From: Haloechinothrix aidingensis
GTDB lineage: Bacteria; Actinomycetota; Actinomycetes; Mycobacteriales; Pseudonocardiaceae
Direction of reading: 5' to 3'
Assembly: GCF_013450155.1 (NCBI RefSeq)
Contig: NZ_JACCKD010000006.1
Span: 124,001-188,000, forward strand
DNA: 64,000 nucleotides
The notes beneath the pieces were generated by a model that had not been told where the DNA came from, searched no databases, and was given only the letters and a program-made list of their open reading frames with translations. The position numbers were made by a program, and so were the translations under genes. Below are positions 44,341 to 53,353 of the stretch, one piece after another (position 1 is the stretch's first letter; each line of letters opens with the position of its first letter).

Positions 44341-45662
44341 TGAGTATCCGGATGCGGTCCACTCCGGCCATTCGCCTGATGACCGTTCTCGGTTTCGTGG
44401 TGGCGGGGATCATCATCGCGCTGTACCTGCTTTCCGGGTCGCACCTGCGTATTCCGCTGCTCAACGAACCACACGTCTACGAGGTCTCCGCGCAGCTGGA
44501 AGACGCGGACAATCTCGTCCAGGGCGGCCAGGTACGTATCGCGGGTGTTCAGGTGGGCGATGTGCAAGCCATCGAGCATCACGACGACCACGTCGAGGCG
44601 GTGATGTCGCTGTACTCCGAACACGTACCGCTGCACGAGGGAGCGACCGTCCGTGTCGGCGCGCGGTCGCTGGTGGAGGAGACCTACCTCGAGGTGCGCG
44701 ACGGGGACGGCGAGCCCATCGAGTCGGGTACGACGCTGCCGCGCGATGCGACCCGACACAGCACTCAGCTGCGGGACGTGCTGGAGAGCCTGGACCCCGA
44801 GACCCGCGATGCCATGAGCAGCCTGATGCAGTCGGTAGGCGAAGGCACAGCGGGAACGAGCGAGGATTTCGCGGATACCCTGGCAGGGCTCGGCGATCTG
44901 GGGCGTGACGGGCACACGGCTCTGGATGCGATCGCCGCCCAGTCCGAGGATCTGACCGCGCTCGCGGGGCACACCGAATCGCTACTGTCGGCGCTGGATA
45001 CGAGTGAGGGCGCGATCGCGAGGATGGTCGAGAACACCGACCGTCTCACCGCGGCCACGTCGGCGCAGCGCGAGGCGATCTCCGGGACGATGCGAAAGCT
45101 TCCCGGTGTGCTGGCGAGCGCGGATAGTGCGGGTGACAGCCTCACCGAGCTGTCGGGGTCGCTGGCCCCGGTGGCGGCCAACCTGAGCGAGGCGGCACCA
45201 CACCTCAGCGACGCGCTCGCCGAGCTGCCCGCCACCAGCGCGGACCTTCGCGGGCTGCTGCCCTCGCTGTCCGGCACCCTCGACAAGGCACCGCCGACGC
45301 TGGACCGCCTGCCGCGATTCTCCGGCGACATGGCCGAACTGATTCCCGAATCCATCGCGATGTTGCGCGACGTGAACCCGATGCTGGCCTATCTCGAGCC
45401 GTACGGTCCGGAGATCGCCGCATGGTTCGCCAACTTCAACGCCATCTCGCGCTACACCGACGAAGCAGGCGTCCACTACTTCCGGCTCATGCCCATCCTG
45501 AACGACATGTCGGTGGTGTCGCCGCTGGAGACCGGGGAGGTGCTTTCGTACAAGAACCCGATACCCGAGCCCGGCGCCGGCGCGGACCCGGGTTCGTTCG
45601 ACCGGGAGTACCCGAAGGTGGAACGCGACCCCGACCCGCGTGAGGAACCGGATTCGGAATGA
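44337..45662 (+). CDS. mceF: MCE-family protein, sixth of six
   Basis: This 441-residue member has an anchor (IRLMTVLGFVVAGIIIALYLL), the MCE domain at about 45-125 (QGGQVRIAGVQVGDVQAIEH, then SLVEETYLEVRDG), coiled-coil repeats to about 330, and a conserved tail (MLAYLEPYGPEIAAWFANF). It overlaps the fifth MCE gene as ATGA and the MMPL gene likewise. ATG at 44340 is an equally good start. Confidence 0.9.
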   Translation: MMSIRMRSTPAIRLMTVLGFVVAGIIIALYLLSGSHLRIPLLNEPHVYEVSAQLEDADNLVQGGQVRIAGVQVGDVQAIEHHDDHVEAVMSLYSEHVPLHEGATVRVGARSLVEETYLEVRDGDGEPIESGTTLPRDATRHSTQLRDVLESLDPETRDAMSSLMQSVGEGTAGTSEDFADTLAGLGDLGRDGHTALDAIAAQSEDLTALAGHTESLLSALDTSEGAIARMVENTDRLTAATSAQREAISGTMRKLPGVLASADSAGDSLTELSGSLAPVAANLSEAAPHLSDALAELPATSADLRGLLPSLSGTLDKAPPTLDRLPRFSGDMAELIPESIAMLRDVNPMLAYLEPYGPEIAAWFANFNAISRYTDEAGVHYFRLMPILNDMSVVSPLETGEVLSYKNPIPEPGAGADPGSFDREYPKVERDPDPREEPDSE

Positions 45663-48160
45663 GACGGCTCCGGTCCGGTTTCGGTGCCGTGCGGCGGGCC
45701 GGTACAGCGTGCCGCGTCGCCGCCGCACGGTTCCGCCCGGCGGGCCGACCTGGGACGTTACGCCGGACGGTGTCCAGGGGCTGGCGATCCTGCCGTGCGT
45801 GGCTCTCAATCCGGCGCGTGCTTGCGGTCGGGCTCGCGGCCGGCATCGTACTTGCCACCGTAGCGGGCCTGTCCCGGCTGACGACCGAGACAGGACCGGA
45901 CTCGTTCGTCCCTGCCGATGACCGATCGCTCGAACTGCTCGACGAGGCCGCCGGCTCGTTCGGGGGCGACCCGATCGTGGTGATAGCCGAATCGGACGGG
46001 CCTCGCGAGCTACTCTCCGCCGGGCAGCTGCCCGTGCTCATGAGACTCGAAGGCGCGCTCGCCGAACTCGATGACGTGTCCGTTGTGTACGGACCGGCGA
46101 CGATCCTGAACCAGATAGCGGCCTCGGCACAGAACATGCTGGCATCGCTGTCCGGAAACCGTGACGCCCTGCGGCAGGATGCTCGGGAGGAGGCGTTGAG
46201 CGAGGGACTGTCCGAGGACGCGGCCACCGAGCGGGCCGAGGAGGCGGTCGCCGAGTTCGACCAGCGGTACGGTGGGCTGCTGGTGCAGGGCTTGCCTGCC
46301 GGGCTACCCACGGTACACAACCCTGACTTCGTCGAACAGGTCATCTTCGGCGACGGTGACACACCGAAACCGCGATGGGACTTCGTGGTGCCCCGGCCGG
46401 ACGCCGTAAGCGTCCTCGTACGCCCGAGGGAGGGGCTCGATCAGGCCGGAACCGAGGAGCTTCTCCGCCGCGTGCGTGCCGAGGTGGACGCCGCCGAGCT
46501 GGCGACCGAACGTGTCACGGTCACGGGTGTACCCGCCGTGACGGGCGGACTCGGGGAACGGATCCGGCGAGAGGTCCCCTTGCTCGGCGCGGCCGCGATC
46601 CTGACCATCGGTGCGAGCTACCTACTCGTGCCATGGCTCCCCGGACGGCGCAGGCGCCTCGTACCGATCGCCGTGACACTCAGCGCCACGGCCATGGTGC
46701 TAGCCGGGTTCGGCTGGCTCAACCGGCCGCTCTCGTTGGGGGTCATCGCGTTCCTGCCGATCCTGGTCGGTATCGCGAGCGACTTTCCCGCGTACCTGGA
46801 ACGGCGGACGGACAGGCGGCGGGCCGTCGTCGTGGCGCTGTCGAGCGCGGCGGCGTTCGGTTCCCTGGCCGCCACCCCGCTACCGTTCGTCCGCGAGCTG
46901 GGTGTGGCGCTGGCCGCAGGGCAGCTGGTCGCCCTCGCCCTGGCACTGGCCATCCAGCGAACCCGCAGCGCGCGACACGGGCGAAGCGCCGTGCCGGGCG
47001 CTGCCGGCGCCGTCGAGGCCGCGGCACGTGACGAACGTGGCGCCGCTGGTGATGACGGTCCCGCCGGTATTCCGGCCGGCGGGAACACCGGCGGCAGGGG
47101 AGCGGGGAGCCGGCTGGGGTTGCCGCTGCGAGTGAGCGTGTTCGTGCTGCTCGCGGTGCTGGCCGCGGCGGGGTGGTCGGCGCTGCGAAGCCTCGATGTC
47201 GAGGCGCGACCGGACGCGCTCGCCGAAGGACTGCCTGCCATGGAGCACGCCGGTCACGCGGAAGAGGTGCTGGGAGCCTCCGGGGAGGTTCAGGTGCTGG
47301 TCCGGGGGGACAACGTGCTGGACCCGGAGGTGCTCGCCTGGATGCGCGCGGCACAGGACGCGATCGTGCTGCAGCATGGTGGGGAGCTCACACCGATCCT
47401 GACGCCACCGGGCCTGCTCGAGTTCCTGGGGCCGGAACCGACAGCCGAACAGGTGCGGTCCGGGATGCGCCTCATGCCGGAGTACCTCACGCGCGCGGTC
47501 GTACGCAGCGATGAACGTTTCGCCGCCATGAGTTTCCAGCTGGGGCTGCAAGACCTGGCAACGCAACAGGAGCTGCTCGAGGACGTCCGTGCGGGCATTC
47601 CCGAGCCGCCGGACGGTGTCGAAGCGGACCTCGTGGGACTGCCGGTAACCGCGGCACGGGCGTATGAGCTGATGACGGACAACCGGTACGTGACCAACGG
47701 GCTCGGCGTGCTCGGTGCGGGTACCGTACTGCTGGTGGGCCTGCGCCGCCGCGGCGACGCGATCCGCGCCGTCGCCGCGGCGATGCTGGCAACCGGTTGG
47801 GGGCTGGCTGGGCTCTGGGCGCTCGACATCGACATGACCCCGCTGACCATGGTGCTCGGCTCGCTCACGACGGCCGTGGCGTGCGAGTACACGGTCATGC
47901 TTGGCGACCGGGCCGGTAGCGGCACACGCTCCCTGGCGCGCACGGTCGCGGTGGCGGCCTTGTCTGCGTCCCTGGGCTACCTGGCGCTGACCCTGTCGGG
48001 GCTGGCGGTACTGCGCGAGTTCGGGATGGTACTGGCCGGGGCCGTCGTGCTGTCCTTCGTCGCAGCGCAGGTGGTACGAGGCACGTTCAGGGCGCGCCGG
48101 CGGCAGGACAGTCACCTCGCCGACGCCTCCCCACCGACAGCTGAGCGCGTCCGCGTGTGA
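45659..48160 (+). CDS. MMPL/RND-family transporter
   Basis: The 833-residue membrane protein has the RND two-fold layout: one hydrophobic segment near residue 50, a large extracytoplasmic loop (about 75-290), a block of five or so membrane segments (about 295-425), a second hydrophobic segment near 480, a second loop, and a final block of segments (about 680-800). It resembles MMPL and HpnN exporters of lipids. Coupling to the last MCE gene by ATGA is notable: MMPL exporters are usually unlinked from mce operons. It might move the lipid in the opposite direction or help load the MCE tunnel. The N-terminus is Arg-rich. Confidence 0.88.
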   Translation: MRRLRSGFGAVRRAGTACRVAAARFRPAGRPGTLRRTVSRGWRSCRAWLSIRRVLAVGLAAGIVLATVAGLSRLTTETGPDSFVPADDRSLELLDEAAGSFGGDPIVVIAESDGPRELLSAGQLPVLMRLEGALAELDDVSVVYGPATILNQIAASAQNMLASLSGNRDALRQDAREEALSEGLSEDAATERAEEAVAEFDQRYGGLLVQGLPAGLPTVHNPDFVEQVIFGDGDTPKPRWDFVVPRPDAVSVLVRPREGLDQAGTEELLRRVRAEVDAAELATERVTVTGVPAVTGGLGERIRREVPLLGAAAILTIGASYLLVPWLPGRRRRLVPIAVTLSATAMVLAGFGWLNRPLSLGVIAFLPILVGIASDFPAYLERRTDRRRAVVVALSSAAAFGSLAATPLPFVRELGVALAAGQLVALALALAIQRTRSARHGRSAVPGAAGAVEAAARDERGAAGDDGPAGIPAGGNTGGRGAGSRLGLPLRVSVFVLLAVLAAAGWSALRSLDVEARPDALAEGLPAMEHAGHAEEVLGASGEVQVLVRGDNVLDPEVLAWMRAAQDAIVLQHGGELTPILTPPGLLEFLGPEPTAEQVRSGMRLMPEYLTRAVVRSDERFAAMSFQLGLQDLATQQELLEDVRAGIPEPPDGVEADLVGLPVTAARAYELMTDNRYVTNGLGVLGAGTVLLVGLRRRGDAIRAVAAAMLATGWGLAGLWALDIDMTPLTMVLGSLTTAVACEYTVMLGDRAGSGTRSLARTVAVAALSASLGYLALTLSGLAVLREFGMVLAGAVVLSFVAAQVVRGTFRARRRQDSHLADASPPTAERVRV

Positions 48161-48182
48161 CGCGCGGGAAGGAGTCGAGGGT

Positions 48183-49319
48183 ATGAAGCGGGTCATTCGT
48201 AGTGTCCTCACCGGCGGGACGGCCGCTGCCAAGGGGGTGACGGCCGCGCTGGGCAGACTCGTGTCCGGCACCACGCGAGCACGTGCCATCGCCGCGACCG
48301 CCGTGGCGATCGTCGTGGCGGGTGGCGCCACTCCCTTCGCGATCGACCGCCTGACCGGCCTTCCCGATGACGCCGCGTTGCGGATCGGCGACGTCGTGGT
48401 GACCGAGAGTGAATTCGACGAGCGTGTCGACGTCCTCGAGGCCCTGTACGGAATCCGGCGTCCGGCCGACGGCGACGAACAGGCGGAGACGTTCCGGCGG
48501 GACTCGGCGAAGGCGATGGCCGTCGGCATGATCCTGGAGAACGCCGCGCGTGAGCGCGGTATCGAGGTTTCCGACAAGACGGCACGCGATCACCTCGATG
48601 ACATGATCGAGAAGCGGATGGGCGAGGGCGGCCGGGCGGCGTTCATCGACCTGCTCGGTAACGCGGGGGCCTCCGAAGAGGACGTTCTCGACGAGATCAA
48701 ACGCCAGGAGACCACCTCGCGCCTCATGGACGAGGTTACCGCTGACGCCGACGAGATCACCGAGGACGACGTCCGTACGGCATTCGCGGAGCGCCAGGAC
48801 GAGATGGTCGCACCGGAACAACGGCGGTTGCGCAATATCGTGGTCGCTTCCGAGAGCGAGGCGCGAGAGCTGCTGGACCGACTCGCGGACGGAGCGGACT
48901 TCGCCACCCTGGCACGCCGCCACTCCCTCGATGCGAGTACCCGCGAACAGGATGGTGACCTCGGCCTCGTGCGGGAGCGGCAGCTCGACGAGCGCTACGG
49001 TGAAGCCGCATTCAGCGCGGCGGAAGGTGACACGTTCGGCCCCGTGGAAACCGAGCACGGCTGGAATGTCGGCTACGTGGTCGAGGTCGTGGACGAACGC
49101 GAGCTGACCTTCGAGGAAGCCCGGGAAGAGCTACGGCGGACGCTGGAATCCGAGCGGGATCTCGAGATCTGGCGCGATTGGCTCGGCGAGCGAATCCGTG
49201 AAGCCGACGTCGAGTACGCCGACGCCTACCGCCCGGCGGAACCGGACGCACCACCGACCGGTCCCGAACAACCTGGAAGCACAGGTGATGGGAGCGAGGA
49301 CGGTGGCGTGCCGCGATGA
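48183..49319 (+). CDS. PpiC/SurA-like peptidyl-prolyl isomerase, membrane-anchored
   Basis: This 378-residue protein starts after a strong GGAAGGAG site. It has one N-terminal signal/anchor segment (IAATAVAIVVAGGATPFAI), a SurA-N-like helical region (about 70-200), and a parvulin domain at about 210-310 (LRNIVVASESEARELLDRLADGADF cut short here, with the late YGEAAFSAAEGDTFGPVETE). The C-terminal tail is acidic and Pro/Gly-rich. It should help fold secreted or membrane proteins. Its place in the mce operon suggests it folds MCE or MMPL components. The small downstream gene is coupled by ATGA. Confidence 0.87.
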   Translation: MKRVIRSVLTGGTAAAKGVTAALGRLVSGTTRARAIAATAVAIVVAGGATPFAIDRLTGLPDDAALRIGDVVVTESEFDERVDVLEALYGIRRPADGDEQAETFRRDSAKAMAVGMILENAARERGIEVSDKTARDHLDDMIEKRMGEGGRAAFIDLLGNAGASEEDVLDEIKRQETTSRLMDEVTADADEITEDDVRTAFAERQDEMVAPEQRRLRNIVVASESEARELLDRLADGADFATLARRHSLDASTREQDGDLGLVRERQLDERYGEAAFSAAEGDTFGPVETEHGWNVGYVVEVVDERELTFEEAREELRRTLESERDLEIWRDWLGERIREADVEYADAYRPAEPDAPPTGPEQPGSTGDGSEDGGVPR

Positions 49320-49531
49320 CGATGTCGTTCCTGCTGGTGCTGTTCGCGATCGTGTCCTTCGCGTTCGGTACGTGGGGTAGACGGCACGCGGCGACGCTGG
49401 TCTCACCGTCGTTGTCGGACCATGGACGACATGTCCGGGAGAAGTCGTTGCGGAGGGGAAGTACGGCATTCCGGATTACCGGCGTACTGTGGTTCCTGCT
49501 CGCGGTCGTGCACGTGATCATGTACTACTGA
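49316..49531 (+). CDS. Small two-segment membrane protein
   Basis: The 71-residue product has an N-terminal membrane segment (MSFLLVLFAIVSFAFGTWG), a basic loop, and a second segment near the C-terminus (GVLWFLLAVVHVIMYY). Its start overlaps the PpiC-like gene stop as ATGA, which makes it a real operon member rather than a chance frame. The family is not recognised. It may be an accessory subunit of the MCE or MMPL machinery. Confidence 0.75.
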   Translation: MTMSFLLVLFAIVSFAFGTWGRRHAATLVSPSLSDHGRHVREKSLRRGSTAFRITGVLWFLLAVVHVIMYY

Positions 49532-49605
49532 TGGTCGAGCCCCGTCACGCCGGCGCGATGGTCGGCACGCACGACTGAAGGCCCGAATGTTCAGACTTCT
49601 CGCCA

Positions 49606-49634
49606 ATGACGTGGTGATATCGCGGTCTTACGAT
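49606..49634 (+). promoter_or_regulatory. Promoter P3 of the ACT-like/sigma factor pair
   Basis: ATGACG (49606-49611) and TACGAT (49629-49634) are 17 bp apart, with extended -35 CGCCAATGAC. A partial match to the upstream box (GCACGA, 49569-49574) lies at the same offset as in P1 and P2. It is 149 bp before the ACT-like gene. Confidence 0.5.
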
Positions 49635-49782
49635 GTGACCATGCGCTGTTCCATTCTCCGCGTACGCTGAGGTGAGCAGGGGTACGGCGGAAGGCGCGAC
49701 TGCCGGACGGGGTTCCCGTTCTGTCAGTCCCGCATGGGAACCACGCAGTCCATTGTCTCCGAGATCGTGTGGTTAGGCATTC

Positions 49783-50097
49783 ATGACAGCGACTACCCAG
49801 CACGCGAGTACCCGGTACGAACACCCGCACGAGGCGGGGCCGGAACGCGATGGCGGCACGGTGGCGGAGAGTTTCGGGCATACTGTGACTGTCGCGGATG
49901 GATTCGACGGAGTGAACCGTATCATGGGAAAGCTCCGGAGCCATCGTTACCGGGTCACCGACTTCCACGCCTATCCCGTCTCGGAACCGAGTACCTGGGC
50001 CGCCGAGTACACGGTGGCCGGGACGACCGATGACGCGAGATTGCTGCGGGGTAAGCTCGAGCGGATCCCCAGTGTCATCGAGGTGCATTCGCGATGA
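49783..50097 (+). CDS. Small ACT-like domain protein coupled to a sigma factor
   Basis: The 104-residue protein has a disordered N-terminus (about 1-30) and a beta-alpha-beta-beta-alpha-beta pattern resembling an ACT domain: HTVTVADGFDGVNRIMGKLR, then RVTDFHAYPV, then KLERIPSVIEVHS. This is like the small regulatory subunit of acetolactate synthase but shorter. ACT domains bind amino acids or other small ligands. The stop overlaps the sigma factor start as ATGA, so the two are probably made together. I infer a ligand-sensing partner or anti-sigma-like control protein; no such pair is known to me. Confidence 0.7.
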   Translation: MTATTQHASTRYEHPHEAGPERDGGTVAESFGHTVTVADGFDGVNRIMGKLRSHRYRVTDFHAYPVSEPSTWAAEYTVAGTTDDARLLRGKLERIPSVIEVHSR

Positions 50098-50732
50098 CCG
50101 TGCGCGGTGCGGGAAGCCGGCAGGTGGCCACGGGGAACGATAGCGCGCACAGCGAAGCTCCGCGGCGCTACCAACGCCCGTGCCAGGTCAGGGATGGAGA
50201 CGCGCCGGTTCGCGGGCGCTGTAGCTGCGAGTCGAGTATCGCCGAGTGGTACGAGGACTACGGGCAGGCAGTACGCCAGTTCAGCATCTCGCGGACCGCT
50301 GACGTGGCGACGGCGGAGGATTGCACGAGTGAGACCTTCCTCCGCGCGCTCACCCGGAGGTCGCAGTTCTCCTGCGCGGGCGCGGGTGTACAGCCATGGT
50401 TGTTCACGATCACGAGGAACATCGTGCGTGATCACTACAACTCGGCCAGGCATCGGCGGGAAGTTCCCACGGAGTTCGTACCCGAGGATGTCGATACGGT
50501 CATGGGCCCGGAGCACGAGTTGGCGATGCGGGAGATGCGTGACTCCGTCGCGGCGCTGCTCGAACTGTTGCCGCAGGATCAGGCCACGTGCCTGCGGCTC
50601 CGCTTCATCGAGCAGCTCTCGGTGCGCGAGACAGCCGATCTGATGCACCGGACCGAGAACGCGGTCAGGGCCCTGCAGCACCGGGCCATCCGCAAGCTGA
50701 GCACGGTAGCTCCGGCTCATCATCACGCGTAG
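50094..50732 (+). CDS. ECF-type RNA polymerase sigma factor
   Basis: The 212-residue protein has sigma region 2 at about 45-120 (AEDCTSETFLRALTRRSQF, then PWLFTITRNIVRDHYNSARH) and region 4 at about 145-205 (LPQDQATCLRLRFIEQLSVR, then NAVRALQHRAIRKLS). The 45-residue N-terminal extension holds three Cys (30, 43, 45), which is unusual and could sense redox or bind metal. No classical anti-sigma gene follows; the ACT-like gene upstream takes that place. It converges on the LuxR-type regulator gene. Confidence 0.88.
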   Translation: MTVRGAGSRQVATGNDSAHSEAPRRYQRPCQVRDGDAPVRGRCSCESSIAEWYEDYGQAVRQFSISRTADVATAEDCTSETFLRALTRRSQFSCAGAGVQPWLFTITRNIVRDHYNSARHRREVPTEFVPEDVDTVMGPEHELAMREMRDSVAALLELLPQDQATCLRLRFIEQLSVRETADLMHRTENAVRALQHRAIRKLSTVAPAHHHA

Positions 50733-50790
50733 CGGCTGTACCGCCCGGCTCGCTGCCGTCGACGGACGCCGCCGTCTACATTCCGCGTGA

Positions 50791-53121
50791 TCAGACCGCC
50801 TCGGTGCGGGCGTCACGCTCGGTCACCCATGCGGCGATCTGTGCCCGGGACGTGAAGCCGAGCTTGGCGAGCACGTGCTCCACATGAGCTTCGACGGTAC
50901 GCCTCGAGATCACCAGCCGGGTGGCGATCTCGCGATTGCTGAGTCCTTCGGCGACGAGGTTCGCGATCTCGGATTCGCGTCGGGTGAGTTGTACTGAGGC
51001 CGCGTCGTGTCCCCTGGCGGGTTCCTCGTCGCCGGTCTTCTCGAGAGCGAACCTGACGGCCTCGTCGATACCCATCCTGGTGCCGGTTCGGAACGCCGAC
51101 GTGAAGGGGCGTTCGCCGATGCGGCGTGCGCGCGCGACGCTCTCTGCCCGGTACCGGTTGAGGCCGGGGATGGTGCTCAGCGACATGCCCATGGCGCGCC
51201 ATATCGTGTCCGCCGCGCCGAGGATGGTGGCAGCGCGCTCGCAGCGATGACGCGTTGCTTCGATCCAGGCTATCGCCTCGAAGCACTCCGCGATGCCGAG
51301 CTGGTCGTCGATGGCCCACTTGATGTTCAGACCGTCGAAGGCTCGCTGGAGTGCCAGGTCGATATCGCCTTGCTGCCAGGCGTTGAGCGACGCGGCCCAC
51401 AGCGAATAGGACCGGATCCACAGCTCGCCTGCGGGCTCTGTCAGTGCCTGACAGCGGCGATGCGACTCTTCGGCCTTGGTCGGATCCCCGTTGAGAACGG
51501 CGGTAAGGCTGTGCAGGAACAGCGTGAAAGCGGCACCGATACGGTCGCCGATCTGGTCACAGATCTCGAGCGCGTACTCGAACACCGCGATGGCCTCCGC
51601 CGGCTCGTCGGCGTACATGGCAGCTAGAGCACGACCCTGTGCTACGTAGGCCATGCAGCGACTGTCGCCGACGCGCTGCGCGATGGTGTCCGCCTCGGCG
51701 AGCTGCTCGGCGGCGGTCTCGGGATCGTCCTGGAGAGTGGCCAGGTTCGCGTCGACGCAATGCGCATGGGCTTTGAGCTCGCCGTGGTTGGTGGTTCGCG
51801 CCAGTACGAGGTCCAGCCAGTGGCGCCCCTCGCTGATGAACCCGCGGGTGAGCCAGTAGAAGTACAGGTCGCTCGCCAGGCGTAAGGCGGCGTCCTCCTC
51901 ACCGGGCTCGGAGACGCAGTACTCGAGTGCCGCACGGATATTCGTGTGGTCACGCCGCAGCCGGTCGAGCCGCTGCGCTTGTTCCGGCCCGATCCATTCC
52001 GCGAAGGTCCGTGCCACGAGATCGGCATAGAAGTCCCGGTGACGCCGTCGCCACCACGCCAGTTCACCGGAACCGCGGAGACGCTGTTGCCCGTACTGCC
52101 GGATCGTCTCGAGAAGCTGGTAACGGACGCGCGTTCCGTGGTCCTCGCGTATCAGGATGGATTTGTCCACCAGCGAGGCCAGTACATCGAAGATTTCCGA
52201 ACCAGGTATGTGGCCGTCGGAGCAGACCTCTTCGGCGGCGTCGAGCTCGATGCCACCGGAGAAGACGGTCAGCCTGCACCAGAGGGCCTGCTCCTTGGGC
52301 GAGCACAGCTCGAAACTCCACGTGATCAACGCCCAGAGCGTTTTCTGCCGGTCGGGAGCATTCCTGCTACCGGAAGTGAGCAGATTGTAGCGATCGGTGA
52401 TCCGCTCTACGATCTGGTCGAGTGACAGCGCGCGCAGCCGGATGGCGGCGAGCTCCAGCGCGAGCGGTAAGCCGTCGAGCGCGTGGCACAACGTCGCGAC
52501 AGCCGTACGGTTGGCCTCGGTGAGCTGGAAGCCGGGGACGGCCGAGTTCGCGCGGTCCAGGAACAGGTTGACCGAGTCGTATTGCACGAGACTCGCCGCA
52601 GACGAGCACGCGGGATCGGGAACCGTGAGCGGGGGGACGGACAGCGTGCTCTCGCCGGCGATGCCGAGCGGCTCGCGGCTGGTGGCGAGGATTCGCACGT
52701 CCGGCGCGGTCTGCAGGAGCTCGTCTGCCAGGGTGGCGCATGCGTCCAGCACGTGCTCGCAGTTGTCGAGCACGAGCAGCAACTGTCGCGTGGCGAGATA
52801 TTCGGTGAGCGTTTCGATCCGCCACTGCCGCGAGACTTCGCGCAGCCCGAGCGCGTCGGCTACAGTATGCCCGAGCAGCGAGGAATCCTGCAGTTCGGCG
52901 AGCCGGACGAAGCAGATTCCGTCGGGGAAAGCCCGCTCGAGCTCGCGTGCGAGCCGCGCCGCCATCCGTGTCTTCCCGGAACCGCCGACTCCGGTCAACG
53001 TGACGAGATGGGTGAGCGCGAAGAGGCGCTTCGCCTCGTTCAGCTCGCGCCGCCTACCCACGAACCGCGTCACCTCGACGGGCAGCGTGCGTGACGGCGG
53101 CTGCGGCGGTTTCTCTGTCAT
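50791..53121 (-). CDS. Large ATP-binding LuxR-family regulator
   Basis: The 776-residue protein has an N-terminal STAND-type ATPase with Walker A GVGGSGKT (residues 44-51) and LLLVLDNCEHVLDA near 105. TPR-like helical repeats fill about 400-650, and a C-terminal LuxR HTH (LTRRESEIANLVAEGLSNRE, then RRTVEAHVEHVLAKLG) ends it. Such regulators bind a ligand or partner through the repeats and activate transcription. The start at 53121 begins the recognised sequence; eight extra codons are possible upstream. The position between the sigma factor and the second PucR operon does not show which genes it controls. Confidence 0.9.
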   Translation of the reverse strand: MTEKPPQPPSRTLPVEVTRFVGRRRELNEAKRLFALTHLVTLTGVGGSGKTRMAARLARELERAFPDGICFVRLAELQDSSLLGHTVADALGLREVSRQWRIETLTEYLATRQLLLVLDNCEHVLDACATLADELLQTAPDVRILATSREPLGIAGESTLSVPPLTVPDPACSSAASLVQYDSVNLFLDRANSAVPGFQLTEANRTAVATLCHALDGLPLALELAAIRLRALSLDQIVERITDRYNLLTSGSRNAPDRQKTLWALITWSFELCSPKEQALWCRLTVFSGGIELDAAEEVCSDGHIPGSEIFDVLASLVDKSILIREDHGTRVRYQLLETIRQYGQQRLRGSGELAWWRRRHRDFYADLVARTFAEWIGPEQAQRLDRLRRDHTNIRAALEYCVSEPGEEDAALRLASDLYFYWLTRGFISEGRHWLDLVLARTTNHGELKAHAHCVDANLATLQDDPETAAEQLAEADTIAQRVGDSRCMAYVAQGRALAAMYADEPAEAIAVFEYALEICDQIGDRIGAAFTLFLHSLTAVLNGDPTKAEESHRRCQALTEPAGELWIRSYSLWAASLNAWQQGDIDLALQRAFDGLNIKWAIDDQLGIAECFEAIAWIEATRHRCERAATILGAADTIWRAMGMSLSTIPGLNRYRAESVARARRIGERPFTSAFRTGTRMGIDEAVRFALEKTGDEEPARGHDAASVQLTRRESEIANLVAEGLSNREIATRLVISRRTVEAHVEHVLAKLGFTSRAQIAAWVTERDARTEAV

Positions 53122-53353
53122 CGTCCGGATTCTAGACGAGGCCACTGTGAGGATTAGCGCAAATCATAGCCCTGGTTCAGCGCGTGTCCAGCCCCGTCGC
53201 TGCACACCGGGACAGTTATCCCCCATACGAGTGACCGAGGCACCGTCGACACCTCGCATCTAGGTATGACCGTGCGGTTGTCACGGTGCTGCCTCCGGGC
53301 GCCGCCATGGGACAACGGCCAGATCACGTCGACTGCGAAGAGGTGCTCCTGCT

